A stretch of DNA of 64,000 nt from Halobacillus yeomjeoni. GTDB lineage: Bacteria; Bacillota; Bacilli; Bacillales; Halobacillaceae. Location: positions 620,001-684,000 of the forward strand of contig NZ_JAIVAI010000001.1 of NCBI RefSeq assembly GCF_020171525.1. The letters run 5' to 3'. Under the pieces are notes generated by a model that was given only the letters and a program-made list of their open reading frames with translations, ran no database searches and was not told the DNA's origin. The position numbers were made by a program, and so were the translations under genes. Below are positions 1 through 9,380 of this stretch, piece after piece; position 1 is the stretch's first letter; every line of letters starts with the position of its first letter.

Positions 1-1
1 G

Positions 2-805
2 GAAACGATAGGATTCGTACCTACAATGGGGTATCTGCATGAAGGGCATGAACGATTGATCCAACGCGCCCGACAGGAAAATGACTATGTGATACTCAGC
101 ATATTCGTCAACCCGCTGCAATTTGGAGAAAATGAAGATTTAGATCATTATCCAAGAGATGAAAAGCATGACAGAGCAATCGCTGAAAGAAATGGGGTCG
201 ACATGATTTTTTTCCCGACCGTAGATACGATGTACCCAAATCCTCTTTCAGTTGAAATGACTGTGACTAGACGTGCTGATGTCCTTTGTGGCCGGAGCCG
301 GCCTGGTCACTTCGAGGGAGTCGTAACGGTTCTTGCCAAACTATTCAATATATGCCGCCCTACACATGCTTATTTTGGTATGAAAGATGCACAGCAAATT
401 GCAGTGGTAGACGCTCTTATTGAAGATTACAACTTTCCTGTCAAACTGGTGCCGGTCCCAACGGTCAGAGAGCAAGATGGACTTGCCAAAAGCAGCAGGA
501 ATGTAAATCTCACAGATAAAGAAAGAGAAGAAGCCCCCGCAATACAGGAAGCATTGCAGAAAGGCAGGGAAATGGTCCAGCAGGGTATAAAAAATCCTCT
601 GACTATTAAAAACGAAATACGAAAGTTTCTTGAAAGCAAAACTCATGGTAAAATAGATTATATTGAGTTATTGTCTTATCCAAAACTGCAAGACGTTCAT
701 CATATCGAAGGTCAAGTCATATTAGCCACAGCCGTTTATTATGAAAAAGCGAGGCTGATCGACAATGTTGTCTTTGATGCGGATGGCCAACTTGCTTATG
801 GATAA
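2..805 (+). CDS. panC: Pantothenate synthetase (pantoate-beta-alanine ligase), 5'-truncated
   Basis: Joins pantoate and beta-alanine with ATP to make pantothenate in the cytoplasm, the last step before coenzyme A synthesis. The reading frame is open from base 2, so the N-terminus lies outside the window. The visible start, TIGFVPTMGYLHEGH, carries the HIGH-like ATP-binding motif of the nucleotidyltransferase fold, and LAKSSRNVNL corresponds to the KMSKS-like loop. The ATG at base 26 is an internal Met of the conserved TMG motif and not the start. The gene ends 21 bases before panD, whose product makes the beta-alanine used here, so the two are almost certainly cotranscribed, probably with panB upstream. 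Confidence 0.96.
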   Translation, partial: ETIGFVPTMGYLHEGHERLIQRARQENDYVILSIFVNPLQFGENEDLDHYPRDEKHDRAIAERNGVDMIFFPTVDTMYPNPLSVEMTVTRRADVLCGRSRPGHFEGVVTVLAKLFNICRPTHAYFGMKDAQQIAVVDALIEDYNFPVKLVPVPTVREQDGLAKSSRNVNLTDKEREEAPAIQEALQKGREMVQQGIKNPLTIKNEIRKFLESKTHGKIDYIELLSYPKLQDVHHIEGQVILATAVYYEKARLIDNVVFDADGQLAYG

Positions 806-826
806 GAATTCAAGGAGGATATGAAC

Positions 827-1216
827 ATGTTTCGCACCATGATGAAGTCAAAAATACATCGTGCCAGAGTCACAGAAGCGAATTTGAATTACGTTGGAAG
901 TATTACAATTGATCAAAACCTTATGGATCAAGTGGGGATTCTTCCACATGAGAAGGTCCAAGTGGTTAATAATAATAACGGGGCGCGTTTAGAAACTTAT
1001 GTCATCGCTGGTGAAAGAGGAAGCGGCGTCGTTTGTCTGAACGGTGCAGCTGCTCGTCTCGTTCAACCTGATGATGTCGTGATCATTGTTTCTTATGCCA
1101 TGCTGAGTGAGGAAGAATTGGCGGATTTCAAACCGAAAATCGCTTTGATGGGCGAAAACAACCAAGTTGAAGAAATCATCGAAGAAGAACCGCCATTGAC
1201 AGCCTTACCTTTTTAA
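827..1216 (+). CDS. panD: Aspartate 1-decarboxylase proenzyme
   Basis: Pyruvoyl enzyme that decarboxylates L-aspartate to beta-alanine for PanC. The proenzyme cleaves itself between Gly24 and Ser25; the motif NYVGSITID is present, and with the ATG at 827 the serine is exactly residue 25, as in the family. That ATG is preferred over the one at 821 because the ribosome site AAGGAGG (812-818) lies 8 bases from 827 but only 2 from 821. About 129 residues, normal length. The acidic C-terminal tail (EEIIEEEPP) is common in Bacillaceae PanD. Confidence 0.96.
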   Translation: MFRTMMKSKIHRARVTEANLNYVGSITIDQNLMDQVGILPHEKVQVVNNNNGARLETYVIAGERGSGVVCLNGAAARLVQPDDVVIIVSYAMLSEEELADFKPKIALMGENNQVEEIIEEEPPLTALPF

Positions 1217-1283
1217 ACAGCCCTCCTGTAATAGGTTTCAGTAGACTAAGAAAAAGATAAGCAGTGAAGAGGGGATCTTTGCC

Positions 1284-1310
1284 GGAAAGAAGGCAGGGTC
1301 CTTCCTTTTT
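1284..1310 (+). terminator. Possible weak terminator after panD
   Basis: A short stem (GAAGG/CCTTC around a six-base loop) is followed by TTTTTG. The stem is only five base pairs, so this is tentative. The 146-base gap to dinG shows nothing else clear. Confidence 0.35.
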
Positions 1311-1362
1311 GTAAAGCTTAGGGAGTTCCCTACAGCTTTTCTACATTGAAAGAGGGGTACTT

Positions 1363-4161
1363 ATGACTACTTTTGCGATCGTCGATTTAGAGACAACAGG
1401 GAATGCAGCATCAAAAGGGGACAGGATCATTGAGATCGGAGTCGTTTTGATGCAGTTGAACGGTGAAATTATCCAGGAATTCTCTACTCTTGTGTATCCG
1501 GAGAGAGATGTTCCGCCCTTCATCACTTCTCTTACCGGCATCCATGAAGATGATTTGCTTGATGCCCCTTTGTTCTCAGAAGTTACAGACGAAGTTTATC
1601 ATTTAATGAAAGACAGTTATATTGTCGCGCACAACATCGAATTCGATCTCGGTTTCTTGAACGAGGAGTTCAAAAGGTGTGGATACCCACCCTTACATAA
1701 TCCGATCATTGACACGGTCGAAATGGCTAGAATTTTATTACCTGGGTCGGCAAGCTTCAAGCTTGGGCAGCTTTCCGAACAACTGGGGCTTGGCCATGAT
1801 CAGCCTCATAGGGCACTATCTGACGCAAGAGTGACCAGTGATTTACTTAATTATCTGCTCCACCGTTTGAATCAACTTCCGGAGCGGACGTTGGAACACT
1901 TGTTAAAGGTGGAAGGAAAACTTAAAAGTGAATGGCGCCCCTTCATTCGGAAGTCCATAGAAAATAATCGTTACGAACAAACAAGCCCATATCCATTTGA
2001 TTTGTGGCACGGGATCCCTGTTAAAAGAATTACGCAGGAAGAAGTGGTCTCCAATCCATCACTCCCTCCTTTCAAAGAATGGATCGAAAAAGCGTACAAG
2101 CATACGGACGGCTTAAAAAAGTTGATCCACAACTATGAAATTCGACAGGGACAGGAAAAGATGACTGAAATGGTCTTTGAGGCATTATCAGAACAGAACC
2201 ATGCCATCATAGAAGCTGAGACTGGAACAGGGAAGTCAATGGCTTATTTGCTGGCTGCGCTTTATTATTCTATCGTCAACAATGAGCGACTTTTAGTCAC
2301 GACCCATACGAACAGTTTGCAAAAGCAGCTTCTTGAAAAAGAAATCCCAGCTTTGGAAGAGCTGTTTGGCAGACCTGTACGTGCCGTCTTATATAAGGGA
2401 CGGAACCATTACATCAGCTTGGTGCATTTCAGTTATGAATTGGAGCAGTCCTATCAGGATAATTACGACATTGCTTTGACTAAAGCTATGATTCTTGTGT
2501 GGTTGACTGAGACCACTACTGGAGATATTGATGAAATTCAACTGCCTTCGAATGGGAAACAATTTTGGCATAAGGTCTCGGCTGATCAATCCAAAAAAAC
2601 AGTAGAGCTTGAAGAGGGTAAAGAATCTTATTACCATTGGGCTGAAAAAGAGGCTGATTCTGCAGATTTAATCATCACAAACCATGCCTTGTTCTGCATG
2701 GATCTGATCAGTTCCGAACAACGCCTGCCTGGGTACGACCGCGTCATTGTGGATGAAGCCCATCACTTAGAAGCGGTTTCCAGTCGTTACTTTGGAATAC
2801 AGCTCAATTATAAAGAACTCCAACGTCAGCTGACCCAATTTGCAGAAATGTTTCAAAAACGGAATTATTCCAAAATACCTCTTTCCCCTTCAGTAGTTAC
2901 GGAGCTTGAGCGTGCGCAATTTTCCGTAGATGAGGCAAAAGAAGAATTGAATCATTTATCGAGATATTTGTTCCAAAGAATTAAAAGTCATAAGAAGAAA
3001 GACAAAACGAAAAGTGATGTAGGACGGATTCAATTTGTTTTGGATGGGAAAGAAGTTGGTTTCCGCAGTACTGCCAATGAAATGTGTCACCGTTTCCTGG
3101 CAAGTATCAAGAAGCTGGCGATCGCTATGGAGAAAATTCATGACCAGCTTCAATTGGCTGGTCAATTGAATGAAGATTACCGGATTCCTATACTTGTCTC
3201 GCGTTTGAGCAGTCAAATTGAGTTGACAAAATCAATCCGTGATCAACTCGTTGACTATTTCGATATGAGTGACAGCAATGAAGTGAAATGGATTGAAATT
3301 GAAGGCGAAGGCGCAACAAACGCCGTATACTTATTTAAGGAACCTTTGAATGTTTCTGAAATATTGCGGGCCCGGCTGTTCAATCAGAAGCGAAGTGTTG
3401 TGTTGACGAGTGCTACATTGTCAACGGATGCATCCTTTGATTACATCCGAAAAGTGTTAGGGTTGGAAGGAAATGTAGAAGCAGTCGAGGCAAGCCTGCC
3501 TTCCCCATACGACTTTGGACGTCAGGTGAAGGTGATGGTCCCTAACGATTTTCCAAATATCAAAGCAAGTCCCGAAGAATATGTCGAAGCAATTAGTGAA
3601 GCGATCTATTCAGTGGCTACTATAACCAAGGGCAGGATGCTGGTATTATTCACTTCCTATGACATGTTGAGAAAAACATACCATTTATTGAAAGAATTCA
3701 TCGATCCTGAGGAGTTCATGGTGTTTGCACAAGGGGTTTCTACAGGAAGTCGTGATCGCCTGAAAAAAAACTTCCAGGCTTTCGATCAATCCATTCTTTT
3801 AGGCACGAGTTCTTTTTGGGAAGGTGTCGATATTCCGGGGGATGATTTGTCATGTCTCATGATCGTCCGTTTACCATTCCAGCCTCCTCATGACCCTGTA
3901 ACATCCATGCGGGACCAAGCTTTAAAGAAACAACAGCGGAATCCATTCATGGAACGATCCTTGCCGCATGCCATCATCCGTTTTAAACAAGGGTTCGGCC
4001 GATTGATCAGGTCCAGTACAGACCGAGGTGTGGTTTTCATATGTGATCAGCGTTTAATGGAAGCGAAGTATGGGAAGTATTTCCTATCCTCAATCCCTGA
4101 TGTACCCGTTTCTTACCGCTCTACACGTGAATTAGTAGATGAGATCGATGAGTGGTTATAA
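1363..4161 (+). CDS. dinG: DinG-type 3'-5' exonuclease / XPD-like helicase
   Basis: A 932-residue two-part protein. Residues 1-180 form a DEDD exonuclease (DLETTG with D8 and E10, HNIEFDLGFL, HRALSDAR), related to DNA polymerase epsilon/DnaQ proofreading subunits. The rest is a superfamily 2 helicase core of the DinG/XPD type, with Walker A AETGTGKS at about 285-292, the DEAH box VDEAHH at about 463-468, and late motifs GTSSFWEGVDIPG and QGFGRLIRS. The four iron-sulfur cysteines of E. coli DinG are not evident, as is typical of Firmicute DinG, where the exonuclease domain dominates and helicase activity may be absent. The GTG/ATG choice is clear: ATG with GAGGGG upstream. Likely role is nucleic acid processing in repair; it heads the conserved ypmA-ypmB-aspB-asnS neighbourhood. 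Confidence 0.93.
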   Translation: MTTFAIVDLETTGNAASKGDRIIEIGVVLMQLNGEIIQEFSTLVYPERDVPPFITSLTGIHEDDLLDAPLFSEVTDEVYHLMKDSYIVAHNIEFDLGFLNEEFKRCGYPPLHNPIIDTVEMARILLPGSASFKLGQLSEQLGLGHDQPHRALSDARVTSDLLNYLLHRLNQLPERTLEHLLKVEGKLKSEWRPFIRKSIENNRYEQTSPYPFDLWHGIPVKRITQEEVVSNPSLPPFKEWIEKAYKHTDGLKKLIHNYEIRQGQEKMTEMVFEALSEQNHAIIEAETGTGKSMAYLLAALYYSIVNNERLLVTTHTNSLQKQLLEKEIPALEELFGRPVRAVLYKGRNHYISLVHFSYELEQSYQDNYDIALTKAMILVWLTETTTGDIDEIQLPSNGKQFWHKVSADQSKKTVELEEGKESYYHWAEKEADSADLIITNHALFCMDLISSEQRLPGYDRVIVDEAHHLEAVSSRYFGIQLNYKELQRQLTQFAEMFQKRNYSKIPLSPSVVTELERAQFSVDEAKEELNHLSRYLFQRIKSHKKKDKTKSDVGRIQFVLDGKEVGFRSTANEMCHRFLASIKKLAIAMEKIHDQLQLAGQLNEDYRIPILVSRLSSQIELTKSIRDQLVDYFDMSDSNEVKWIEIEGEGATNAVYLFKEPLNVSEILRARLFNQKRSVVLTSATLSTDASFDYIRKVLGLEGNVEAVEASLPSPYDFGRQVKVMVPNDFPNIKASPEEYVEAISEAIYSVATITKGRMLVLFTSYDMLRKTYHLLKEFIDPEEFMVFAQGVSTGSRDRLKKNFQAFDQSILLGTSSFWEGVDIPGDDLSCLMIVRLPFQPPHDPVTSMRDQALKKQQRNPFMERSLPHAIIRFKQGFGRLIRSSTDRGVVFICDQRLMEAKYGKYFLSSIPDVPVSYRSTRELVDEIDEWL

Positions 4162-4257
4162 GTCCGATTGCAGGTTCATTTCTACTTCGGTCCTGTTACC
4201 TGTTATAATGTTTACGTATCCTGGTGAGACAAATCATCGAATTTTGGAGGGAACGGA

Positions 4258-4428
4258 ATGGATAAAAAAATAGAAACACTATCAACGGTCAGAATAAAAA
4301 AGACCGATGACCTATATAAGCTGGTGGATACTTTGAACCGTACACTGAAAGAAGAAAATCTAATGTTTGGGATGGCGCTGGATGATGAGGATGATCAAAC
4401 CGCAGTCTTCACGATTTATCGTACCTAG
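4258..4428 (+). CDS. ypmA: YpmA family small protein (DUF4264)
   Basis: A 56-residue ORF beginning MDKKIETLSTVRIKK and ending FTIYRT, preceded by TTTGGAGGG. It matches in size, position and sequence character the Bacillus YpmA protein, found between dinG and ypmB. Function is unknown. It is a compact, charged, cytoplasmic protein with no membrane segment. A TATAAT hexamer at 4204-4209 lies in the gap after dinG but without a good -35 box. The 3' end overlaps the start of ypmB, suggesting coupled translation. Confidence 0.88.
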   Translation: MDKKIETLSTVRIKKTDDLYKLVDTLNRTLKEENLMFGMALDDEDDQTAVFTIYRT

Positions 4429-4921
4429 ATGGCTGAAATGGTCGATTTTGATCACAGGAACGATTCTATTTCTATGCAGTGCTTTTTTCATTTATATGTA
4501 TGCAGATATCAATCAGGACCGAACGAAAGGCAACGATGAAGCTGCAAAATTCGCGCTGCAGGAAACCGCATTGAAAAAAGTCGATCAAGTCAGCAACTAT
4601 CATGGGGATAAGACGGTACATATTGTGAGAGGCGTGACAGATCAACAAAAAAATGGGATTGTATATATTGACCTAGAGAAAAAAGAAATCCTTAAAGAAA
4701 GTTTCAGGGAGGACAATCTCTCTTTGGATGAAATGAAACAGGAGTGGATGAACGCTTGTGAAAACTGTGAATTCAAGAATATACAGTTTGCCTATGAAGA
4801 AAGCCACCCTGTCTTTGAAATTACTTATATAGATGAAAAGAACAGATATGTACTAGACTATTACCAGTTGAATGGGGAAAAGTTCGATCAAAGGTTCGCA
4901 TTCAAACAAACTGATTCGTAG
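4391..4921 (+). CDS. ypmB: YpmB family membrane-anchored protein (PepSY-like)
   Basis: About 176 residues with an N-terminal membrane segment (WSILITGTILFLCSAFFIYMY) and an extracytoplasmic domain resembling YpmB/PepSY-type modules, including an IDLEKKEILKE strand pair. YpmB lies in the same place in B. subtilis; its function is not established. The start is uncertain: ATG at 4382, 4385 or 4391 are possible, all inside ypmA, and none has a well-spaced ribosome site, so translation is probably coupled to ypmA. I chose 4391 (MIKPQSS). The stop is followed within two bases by the aspB ribosome site. Confidence 0.82.
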   Translation: MIKPQSSRFIVPRWLKWSILITGTILFLCSAFFIYMYADINQDRTKGNDEAAKFALQETALKKVDQVSNYHGDKTVHIVRGVTDQQKNGIVYIDLEKKEILKESFREDNLSLDEMKQEWMNACENCEFKNIQFAYEESHPVFEITYIDEKNRYVLDYYQLNGEKFDQRFAFKQTDS

Positions 4922-4932
4922 GAGTGAATGAA

Positions 4933-6117
4933 ATGGAACTAGCAAAACGCGTTCAATCTTTGACACCTTCCAGCACTTTAGCCATTACGGCAAAAGCCAA
5001 AGCACTGAAAGCTGAAGGGCATGACGTCATAGGCTTAGGAGCTGGTGAACCTGATTTTAATACACCTTCATATATCATGGAAGCTGCCAAACGTGCGATG
5101 GATGAGGGTAAAACGAAATATACTCCTGCAGGAGGCATCCCTGAGTTGAAGAATGCAATTACTGCAAAACTCCACAGGGACCAGCAATTGACCTATACCA
5201 ATGAACAAATCATCGTCACCACTGGAGCGAAACATGCGCTTTATTCTTTATTCCAAGTCATATTGGATAAAGATGATGAAGTGATTGTTCCTGCTCCATA
5301 TTGGGTCAGTTACCCTGAGCAGATCAAACTCGCAGAAGGGAACCCTGTAATCGTATCTGCAGATGAATCAACGGATTTCAAGCTGACTCCAGAACGGCTG
5401 AAAGAAACGATAACTTCTAAAACCAAAGCCGTCATTATTAATTCACCAAGCAACCCGACAGGAATGATGTATACGAAAGAAGAGCTTGAAGCTCTAGGTC
5501 AAGTATGTGTCGAGGAAGATATTTTAATCGTATCTGATGAAATCTACGAGAAACTGATTTATACCGAACAGCAACATGTTTCCATTGCTCAAATATCTGA
5601 TGCATTGTACAATCAGACCGTCATCATTAACGGTTTATCCAAGTCACATTCAATGACGGGATGGAGAATGGGTTTTGCCGCAGGGAACAAAGAAATCATC
5701 AAGGCGATGTCGAATCTTGCATCACATTCCACATCCAACCCCACTTCCATAACCCAATATGCAGCGTTGGCTGCTTACACCGGTTCAGAAGAAAAGGTGG
5801 ACGAGATGAGGAATGCATTTAAGGGACGATTGGATGCGTTGTATGATTTATTGATCGACATCCCTGGAATCGAATGTGTCAAGCCTGCGGGAGCATTTTA
5901 CCTGTTTCCGAATGTCAAAAAAGCAGCGGATGAATGTGGCTTTGATGACGTGGATGGCTGGGTGAAAGCGTTGCTGGATGAAGAGAAAGTAGCGCTCGTT
6001 CCTGGATCAGGATTCGGGTCTCCTGACAACGTACGTTTGTCTTACGCCACTTCCATGGACCAACTGGAAGAAGCGGCAGAACGAATTAAAAAATTTGTAA
6101 GTAAATATCAATCTTAA
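4933..6117 (+). CDS. aspB: Aspartate aminotransferase, class I
   Basis: PLP-dependent enzyme interconverting aspartate and 2-oxoglutarate with oxaloacetate and glutamate. The PLP lysine is K237 in NGLSKSHSMTGWRMG; other fold-type I signatures are GAGEPDFNTP near the N-terminus, NSPSNPTG (residues about 169-176) and DEIYEKL. The N-terminal LAKRVQSLTPSSTL is typical of the prokaryotic AspB subgroup 1b. Of the possible starts, ATG at 4933 is preferred over GTG 4924 because AGGAG at 4920-4924 is correctly spaced from it. About 394 residues, full length. It forms a run with ypmAB and asnS, aspartate being the precursor of asparagine. Confidence 0.96.
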   Translation: MELAKRVQSLTPSSTLAITAKAKALKAEGHDVIGLGAGEPDFNTPSYIMEAAKRAMDEGKTKYTPAGGIPELKNAITAKLHRDQQLTYTNEQIIVTTGAKHALYSLFQVILDKDDEVIVPAPYWVSYPEQIKLAEGNPVIVSADESTDFKLTPERLKETITSKTKAVIINSPSNPTGMMYTKEELEALGQVCVEEDILIVSDEIYEKLIYTEQQHVSIAQISDALYNQTVIINGLSKSHSMTGWRMGFAAGNKEIIKAMSNLASHSTSNPTSITQYAALAAYTGSEEKVDEMRNAFKGRLDALYDLLIDIPGIECVKPAGAFYLFPNVKKAADECGFDDVDGWVKALLDEEKVALVPGSGFGSPDNVRLSYATSMDQLEEAAERIKKFVSKYQS

Positions 6118-6137
6118 TGTAAGCTGGAGGTATTATT

Positions 6138-7430
6138 GTGAAAACGACAATCTCGCAAGTATCAAAATATGTAGGACAAGAAGTCACCATTGGAGCGTGG
6201 CTTGCAAACAAACGCTCAAGCGGAAAAATCGCTTTCCTTCAATTGCGTGACGGAACAGGATTCATGCAGGGGATCGTGGTTAAAGCGGATATCGGTGAAG
6301 AAAAATTCCAGGAAGCAAAGTCTTTGACTCAGGAGTCTTCCCTTTATGTCACGGGAACTATTGTAGAAGATACTCGCTCCCCACTAGGCTATGAAATGCA
6401 GGTGAGTGGTTTCGAATTGATTCACGAAGCCGTGGATTATCCGATCACTCCAAAAGAACATGGTACAGAGTTTCTGATGGATCACCGCCACCTGTGGCTG
6501 CGTTCCACACGTCAACATGCCGTGATGAAAGTACGTAATGAAATCATCCGTGCAACATACGAATTTTTCAATGAAAACGGCTATGTGAAAATTGATCCAC
6601 CAATTCTTACAGGTTCTTCTGCTGAAGGAACAACTGAACTATTCCATACCAAGTACTTTGAGGAAGATGCTTACTTATCCCAAAGTGGTCAGTTGTATAT
6701 GGAAGCAGCAGCGATGGCTTTCGGGAAGGTTTTCAGTTTCGGACCGACTTTCCGAGCAGAAAAATCCAAAACACGCCGTCACTTGATCGAATTCTGGATG
6801 ATTGAACCGGAAATGGCATTCATGGATCACGAAGACAGCCTGGAAGTACAGGAACAATACGTTTCGCATGTTGTCCAATCTGTTTTGAAAAATTGTAAAA
6901 TCGAGTTGGAAGCTCTTGGCCGGGATACAGAGAAACTTGAAAAAATCCAGGCGCCATTCCCTCGCATCAGTTATGATGATGCCATTAAGTTAGTGAAAGA
7001 AAAAGGTTTCGACGATATCGAATGGGGCGAAGACTTCGGTGCGCCACATGAAACAGCTATTGCTGAAAGCTATGATAAGCCGGTTTTCATTACCAATTAC
7101 CCTGCAGATATTAAAGCTTTCTATATGAAGCCTGATCCTGAGCGTCCTGAAGTTGTCCTATGTGCTGATTTGATAGCACCAGAAGGATATGGAGAAATCA
7201 TTGGAGGTTCTCAACGAATCGATGATTTGGAACTTATGAAACAACGTTATGAAGAACATGGATTGACTGGCGAAGCATATAAGTGGTATTTACAGCTTCG
7301 TGAATATGGCAGTGTCCCTCACTCTGGTTTCGGTCTTGGTCTTGAGCGTACAGTTGCCTGGATTGCAGGAGTCGAGCACGTCCGTGAAACGATTCCGTTC
7401 CCTCGTCTATTGAACCGCTTGTATCCATAA
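6138..7430 (+). CDS. asnS: Asparagine-tRNA ligase
   Basis: Class IIb aminoacyl-tRNA synthetase, 430 residues. An N-terminal OB-fold anticodon-binding domain (residues about 1-110) precedes the catalytic core, with motif 2 [21 protein letters not shown] and motif 3 [11 protein letters not shown] near the C-terminus. AsnRS is distinguished from AspRS by its shorter length and by lacking the bacterial GAD insertion. The GTG start at 6138 has GGAGG eight bases upstream. Expressed with aspB; a strong terminator follows. Confidence 0.96.
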   Translation: MKTTISQVSKYVGQEVTIGAWLANKRSSGKIAFLQLRDGTGFMQGIVVKADIGEEKFQEAKSLTQESSLYVTGTIVEDTRSPLGYEMQVSGFELIHEAVDYPITPKEHGTEFLMDHRHLWLRSTRQHAVMKVRNEIIRATYEFFNENGYVKIDPPILTGSSAEGTTELFHTKYFEEDAYLSQSGQLYMEAAAMAFGKVFSFGPTFRAEKSKTRRHLIEFWMIEPEMAFMDHEDSLEVQEQYVSHVVQSVLKNCKIELEALGRDTEKLEKIQAPFPRISYDDAIKLVKEKGFDDIEWGEDFGAPHETAIAESYDKPVFITNYPADIKAFYMKPDPERPEVVLCADLIAPEGYGEIIGGSQRIDDLELMKQRYEEHGLTGEAYKWYLQLREYGSVPHSGFGLGLERTVAWIAGVEHVRETIPFPRLLNRLYP

Positions 7431-7444
7431 GTCATCCGAAAAGG

Positions 7445-7486
7445 AAAACACCGATCAATCGCCACGGGCGTTATCGGTGTTTTTTC
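7445..7486 (+). terminator. Intrinsic terminator after asnS
   Basis: Stem AACACCGAT ... ATCGGTGTT with an inner CGCC/GGGCG pairing, followed by a run of T. It closes the aspB-asnS transcript. Confidence 0.85.
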
Positions 7487-7516
7487 CTGAGAGATATAGA
7501 AATGAGGTGAAGTGTC

Positions 7517-8212
7517 ATGCCTAAGTATCAAAGCTTTGAAAGTATTTTGGATAATCAGGTGATGATACCGAAGAAACTTTTATGTGATTACATCAAGTTG
7601 GGATTGAAAGAAACCGAATTGATGGTGTTGATTCAAATCCACCGTTTTCGTACAGAAGGTAACTTGTTTCCGACGCCGGATGATTTAGCCGATCATTTGA
7701 GCATTTCAGGACAAGAATGCTCACAAGTTCTGAGGCGTCTGATACAAAAGCAGATGCTTACAATTGAACAGAAGCATAATGAAGATCAGGTGCTGAATGA
7801 ATGCTATTCCTTGGAACCGTTGTGGGAAAAACTATACACCTATACGCCTGTTCAAAAGCCGAAAACACAGGAGTTCAATGAAAACATTTTTCCATTGTTC
7901 GAACAAGAATTCGGCCGGCCGCTATCTCCATTTGAAATTGAGACGATCAATATTTGGTTGGATGAAGATCAACAGTCTCCTGCCTTGATCAAAGCTGCGT
8001 TGAGAGAAGCTGTGTTAATGAGCAAACTGAATTTCAAGTACATCGACCGCATTTTGAGAGAATGGAAGAGGAAAGGCGTACAGACCGTAGAGCAGGCAAG
8101 GGAACAAGGAAAGCAGTTCCGCCAAGGTCAGACGACAAGGAAAGAACCAGCTTCATCAAGTAAAAAACGTGATATCTCGCTCTATTACAATTGGTTAGAG
8201 GAGGACTTATAA
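7517..8212 (+). CDS. dnaD: DNA replication initiation/primosome protein DnaD
   Basis: Primosomal protein that acts after DnaA at oriC and with DnaB and DnaI to load the replicative helicase. The 231-residue protein has the two expected parts: an N-terminal winged-helix DDBH1 region (about 1-110; LGLKETELMVLIQIHRF, then DLADHLSISGQECSQVLRRL) and a C-terminal DDBH2 domain (about 125-200) with the signature YIDRILREWKRKGV, which binds DNA. GAGGTGA lies upstream of the ATG. It runs directly into nth. Confidence 0.95.
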   Translation: MPKYQSFESILDNQVMIPKKLLCDYIKLGLKETELMVLIQIHRFRTEGNLFPTPDDLADHLSISGQECSQVLRRLIQKQMLTIEQKHNEDQVLNECYSLEPLWEKLYTYTPVQKPKTQEFNENIFPLFEQEFGRPLSPFEIETINIWLDEDQQSPALIKAALREAVLMSKLNFKYIDRILREWKRKGVQTVEQAREQGKQFRQGQTTRKEPASSSKKRDISLYYNWLEEDL

Positions 8213-8220
8213 CATCTATC

Positions 8221-8877
8221 ATGCTTAATAATTCACAGATTCGCCAATGTCTAGACGTTTTCGAAGAAATGTTTCCAGAGGCTGAATGCGAGCTGAATCA
8301 CTCCAATCCGTTTGAACTGTTGGTCGCCGTCGTTTTATCTGCACAAGCCACTGATGCCCTGGTGAATAAAGTGACTCCAGGCCTTTTTGAGAAGTACAAA
8401 ACGCCGGAGGATTATACAGCTGTACCTCTGGAAGAGCTGCAGGAAGATATTAAACGTATCGGTTTGTACCGGAACAAAGCGAAGAATATTCAAAAGTTAT
8501 CCCGGACGTTGATCGATCAGTTCAATGGTGAAGTCCCTAAAACGAAGAAGGAATTGGAAAGCTTGGCTGGAGTGGGGAGAAAGACCGCGAATGTGGTGGC
8601 ATCTGTCGCTTTTGATGAACCGGCAATCGCTGTAGACACCCATGTAGAACGAGTTTCCAAAAGACTTGGCATCTGCCGTTGGAAAGACTCAGTTCTTGAA
8701 GTAGAAAAAACATTGATGAAAAAAATACCTGAGGAAGAGTGGAGCGTCACCCATCATAGAATGATTTTCTTTGGTCGTTACCACTGCAAAGCTCAACGTC
8801 CGAATTGTGAAGAATGCAAGCTGCTTAGTTTGTGCCGGGAAGGACAGAAGCGAATGAAGAAAAAGAGTCATTCGTAA
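8221..8877 (+). CDS. nth: Endonuclease III (DNA glycosylase/AP lyase)
   Basis: Removes oxidised pyrimidines and nicks the abasic site in base excision repair. Helix-hairpin-helix LAGVGRKTANVV carries the catalytic K121, and VDTHVERVSKRL supplies D139, matching K120/D138 of E. coli Nth. The four iron-sulfur cysteines are present as C-X6-C-X2-C-X5-C (CKAQRPNCEECKLLSLC). 218 residues. The ATG at 8221 matches the family start, but the only good ribosome site, AGAGGAGG at 8197-8204, lies 16 bases away, overlapping the end of dnaD; see findings. No ypoC follows, unlike B. subtilis. Confidence 0.96.
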   Translation: MLNNSQIRQCLDVFEEMFPEAECELNHSNPFELLVAVVLSAQATDALVNKVTPGLFEKYKTPEDYTAVPLEELQEDIKRIGLYRNKAKNIQKLSRTLIDQFNGEVPKTKKELESLAGVGRKTANVVASVAFDEPAIAVDTHVERVSKRLGICRWKDSVLEVEKTLMKKIPEEEWSVTHHRMIFFGRYHCKAQRPNCEECKLLSLCREGQKRMKKKSHS

Positions 8878-8937
8878 ATAAGGTTTTTAGAGCAGGATTA
8901 TGAGAAATGTAAGTAAACGAATGGTCACACATCAAAT

Positions 8938-8976
8938 AAAAACCAGCACCCGGATTTTAGGGGTGCTGGTTTTTAT
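8938..8976 (+). terminator. Intrinsic terminator after nth
   Basis: Perfect stem AACCAGCACCC / GGGTGCTGGTT with a nine-base loop, flanked by A-rich and T-rich arms, so it could also act on the minus strand. Confidence 0.88.
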
Positions 8977-9048
8977 CTTTATTAACCCTTAGCTTGATCG
9001 TTTTAAAGTCTAAAAATAGCTGTAATCATTGAATCCGGCGGGGCTGTA

Positions 9049-9073
9049 ACAAGATCAAACACTATGATCTTGT
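9049..9073 (-). terminator. Hairpin at the 3' end of the YjcZ-like gene
   Basis: Inverted repeat AACAAGATCA / TGATCTTGTT directly abutting the stop codon on the minus strand. There is no T-run after it, so it may be a stabilising 3' hairpin and not a full intrinsic terminator. Confidence 0.45.
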
Positions 9074-9256
9074 TTACCATTTACAAATGCTGGTGCCTAC
9101 AATGATCAATAAGATAAACAGCACAATAATCAATACAAAATTGTTTTTGTAAGGATAGCATCGATACATAGGAGCGGTAGGCATGTGAGGGACATTCGCA
9201 CCCATGTATGGTGCATTTATATTAGCACCCATGTACGGCGCGTTTACATTTTCCAT
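9074..9256 (-). CDS. Small YjcZ/SscA-like spore protein with N-terminal repeats
   Basis: About 60 residues. The C-terminal half, FVLIIVLFILLIIVGTS, is the hallmark hydrophobic segment of the YjcZ family of small Bacillus sporulation proteins (SscA in B. subtilis). In front of it are two near-identical copies of NAPYMGAN, then a Pro/Met-rich stretch, unlike the usual glycine-rich YjcZ head. The ATG at 9256 is chosen because AAAGGAAG lies about 7 bases upstream; an ATG 18 bases earlier contains that site. It sits with tgl on the minus strand, consistent with late mother-cell expression, which is inference. Confidence 0.68.
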   Translation of the reverse strand: MENVNAPYMGANINAPYMGANVPHMPTAPMYRCYPYKNNFVLIIVLFILLIIVGTSICKW

Positions 9257-9380
9257 TTGAAAACTTCCTTTCACTTAGTGGGTTTGTCACTATATAGTAC
9301 TCCACTTGCATGAAAATGAGCCCGTCAACCTCAAAGATGGGTAGATGTCTCGTATGCACTGTAAAATACCTTGTATAACT

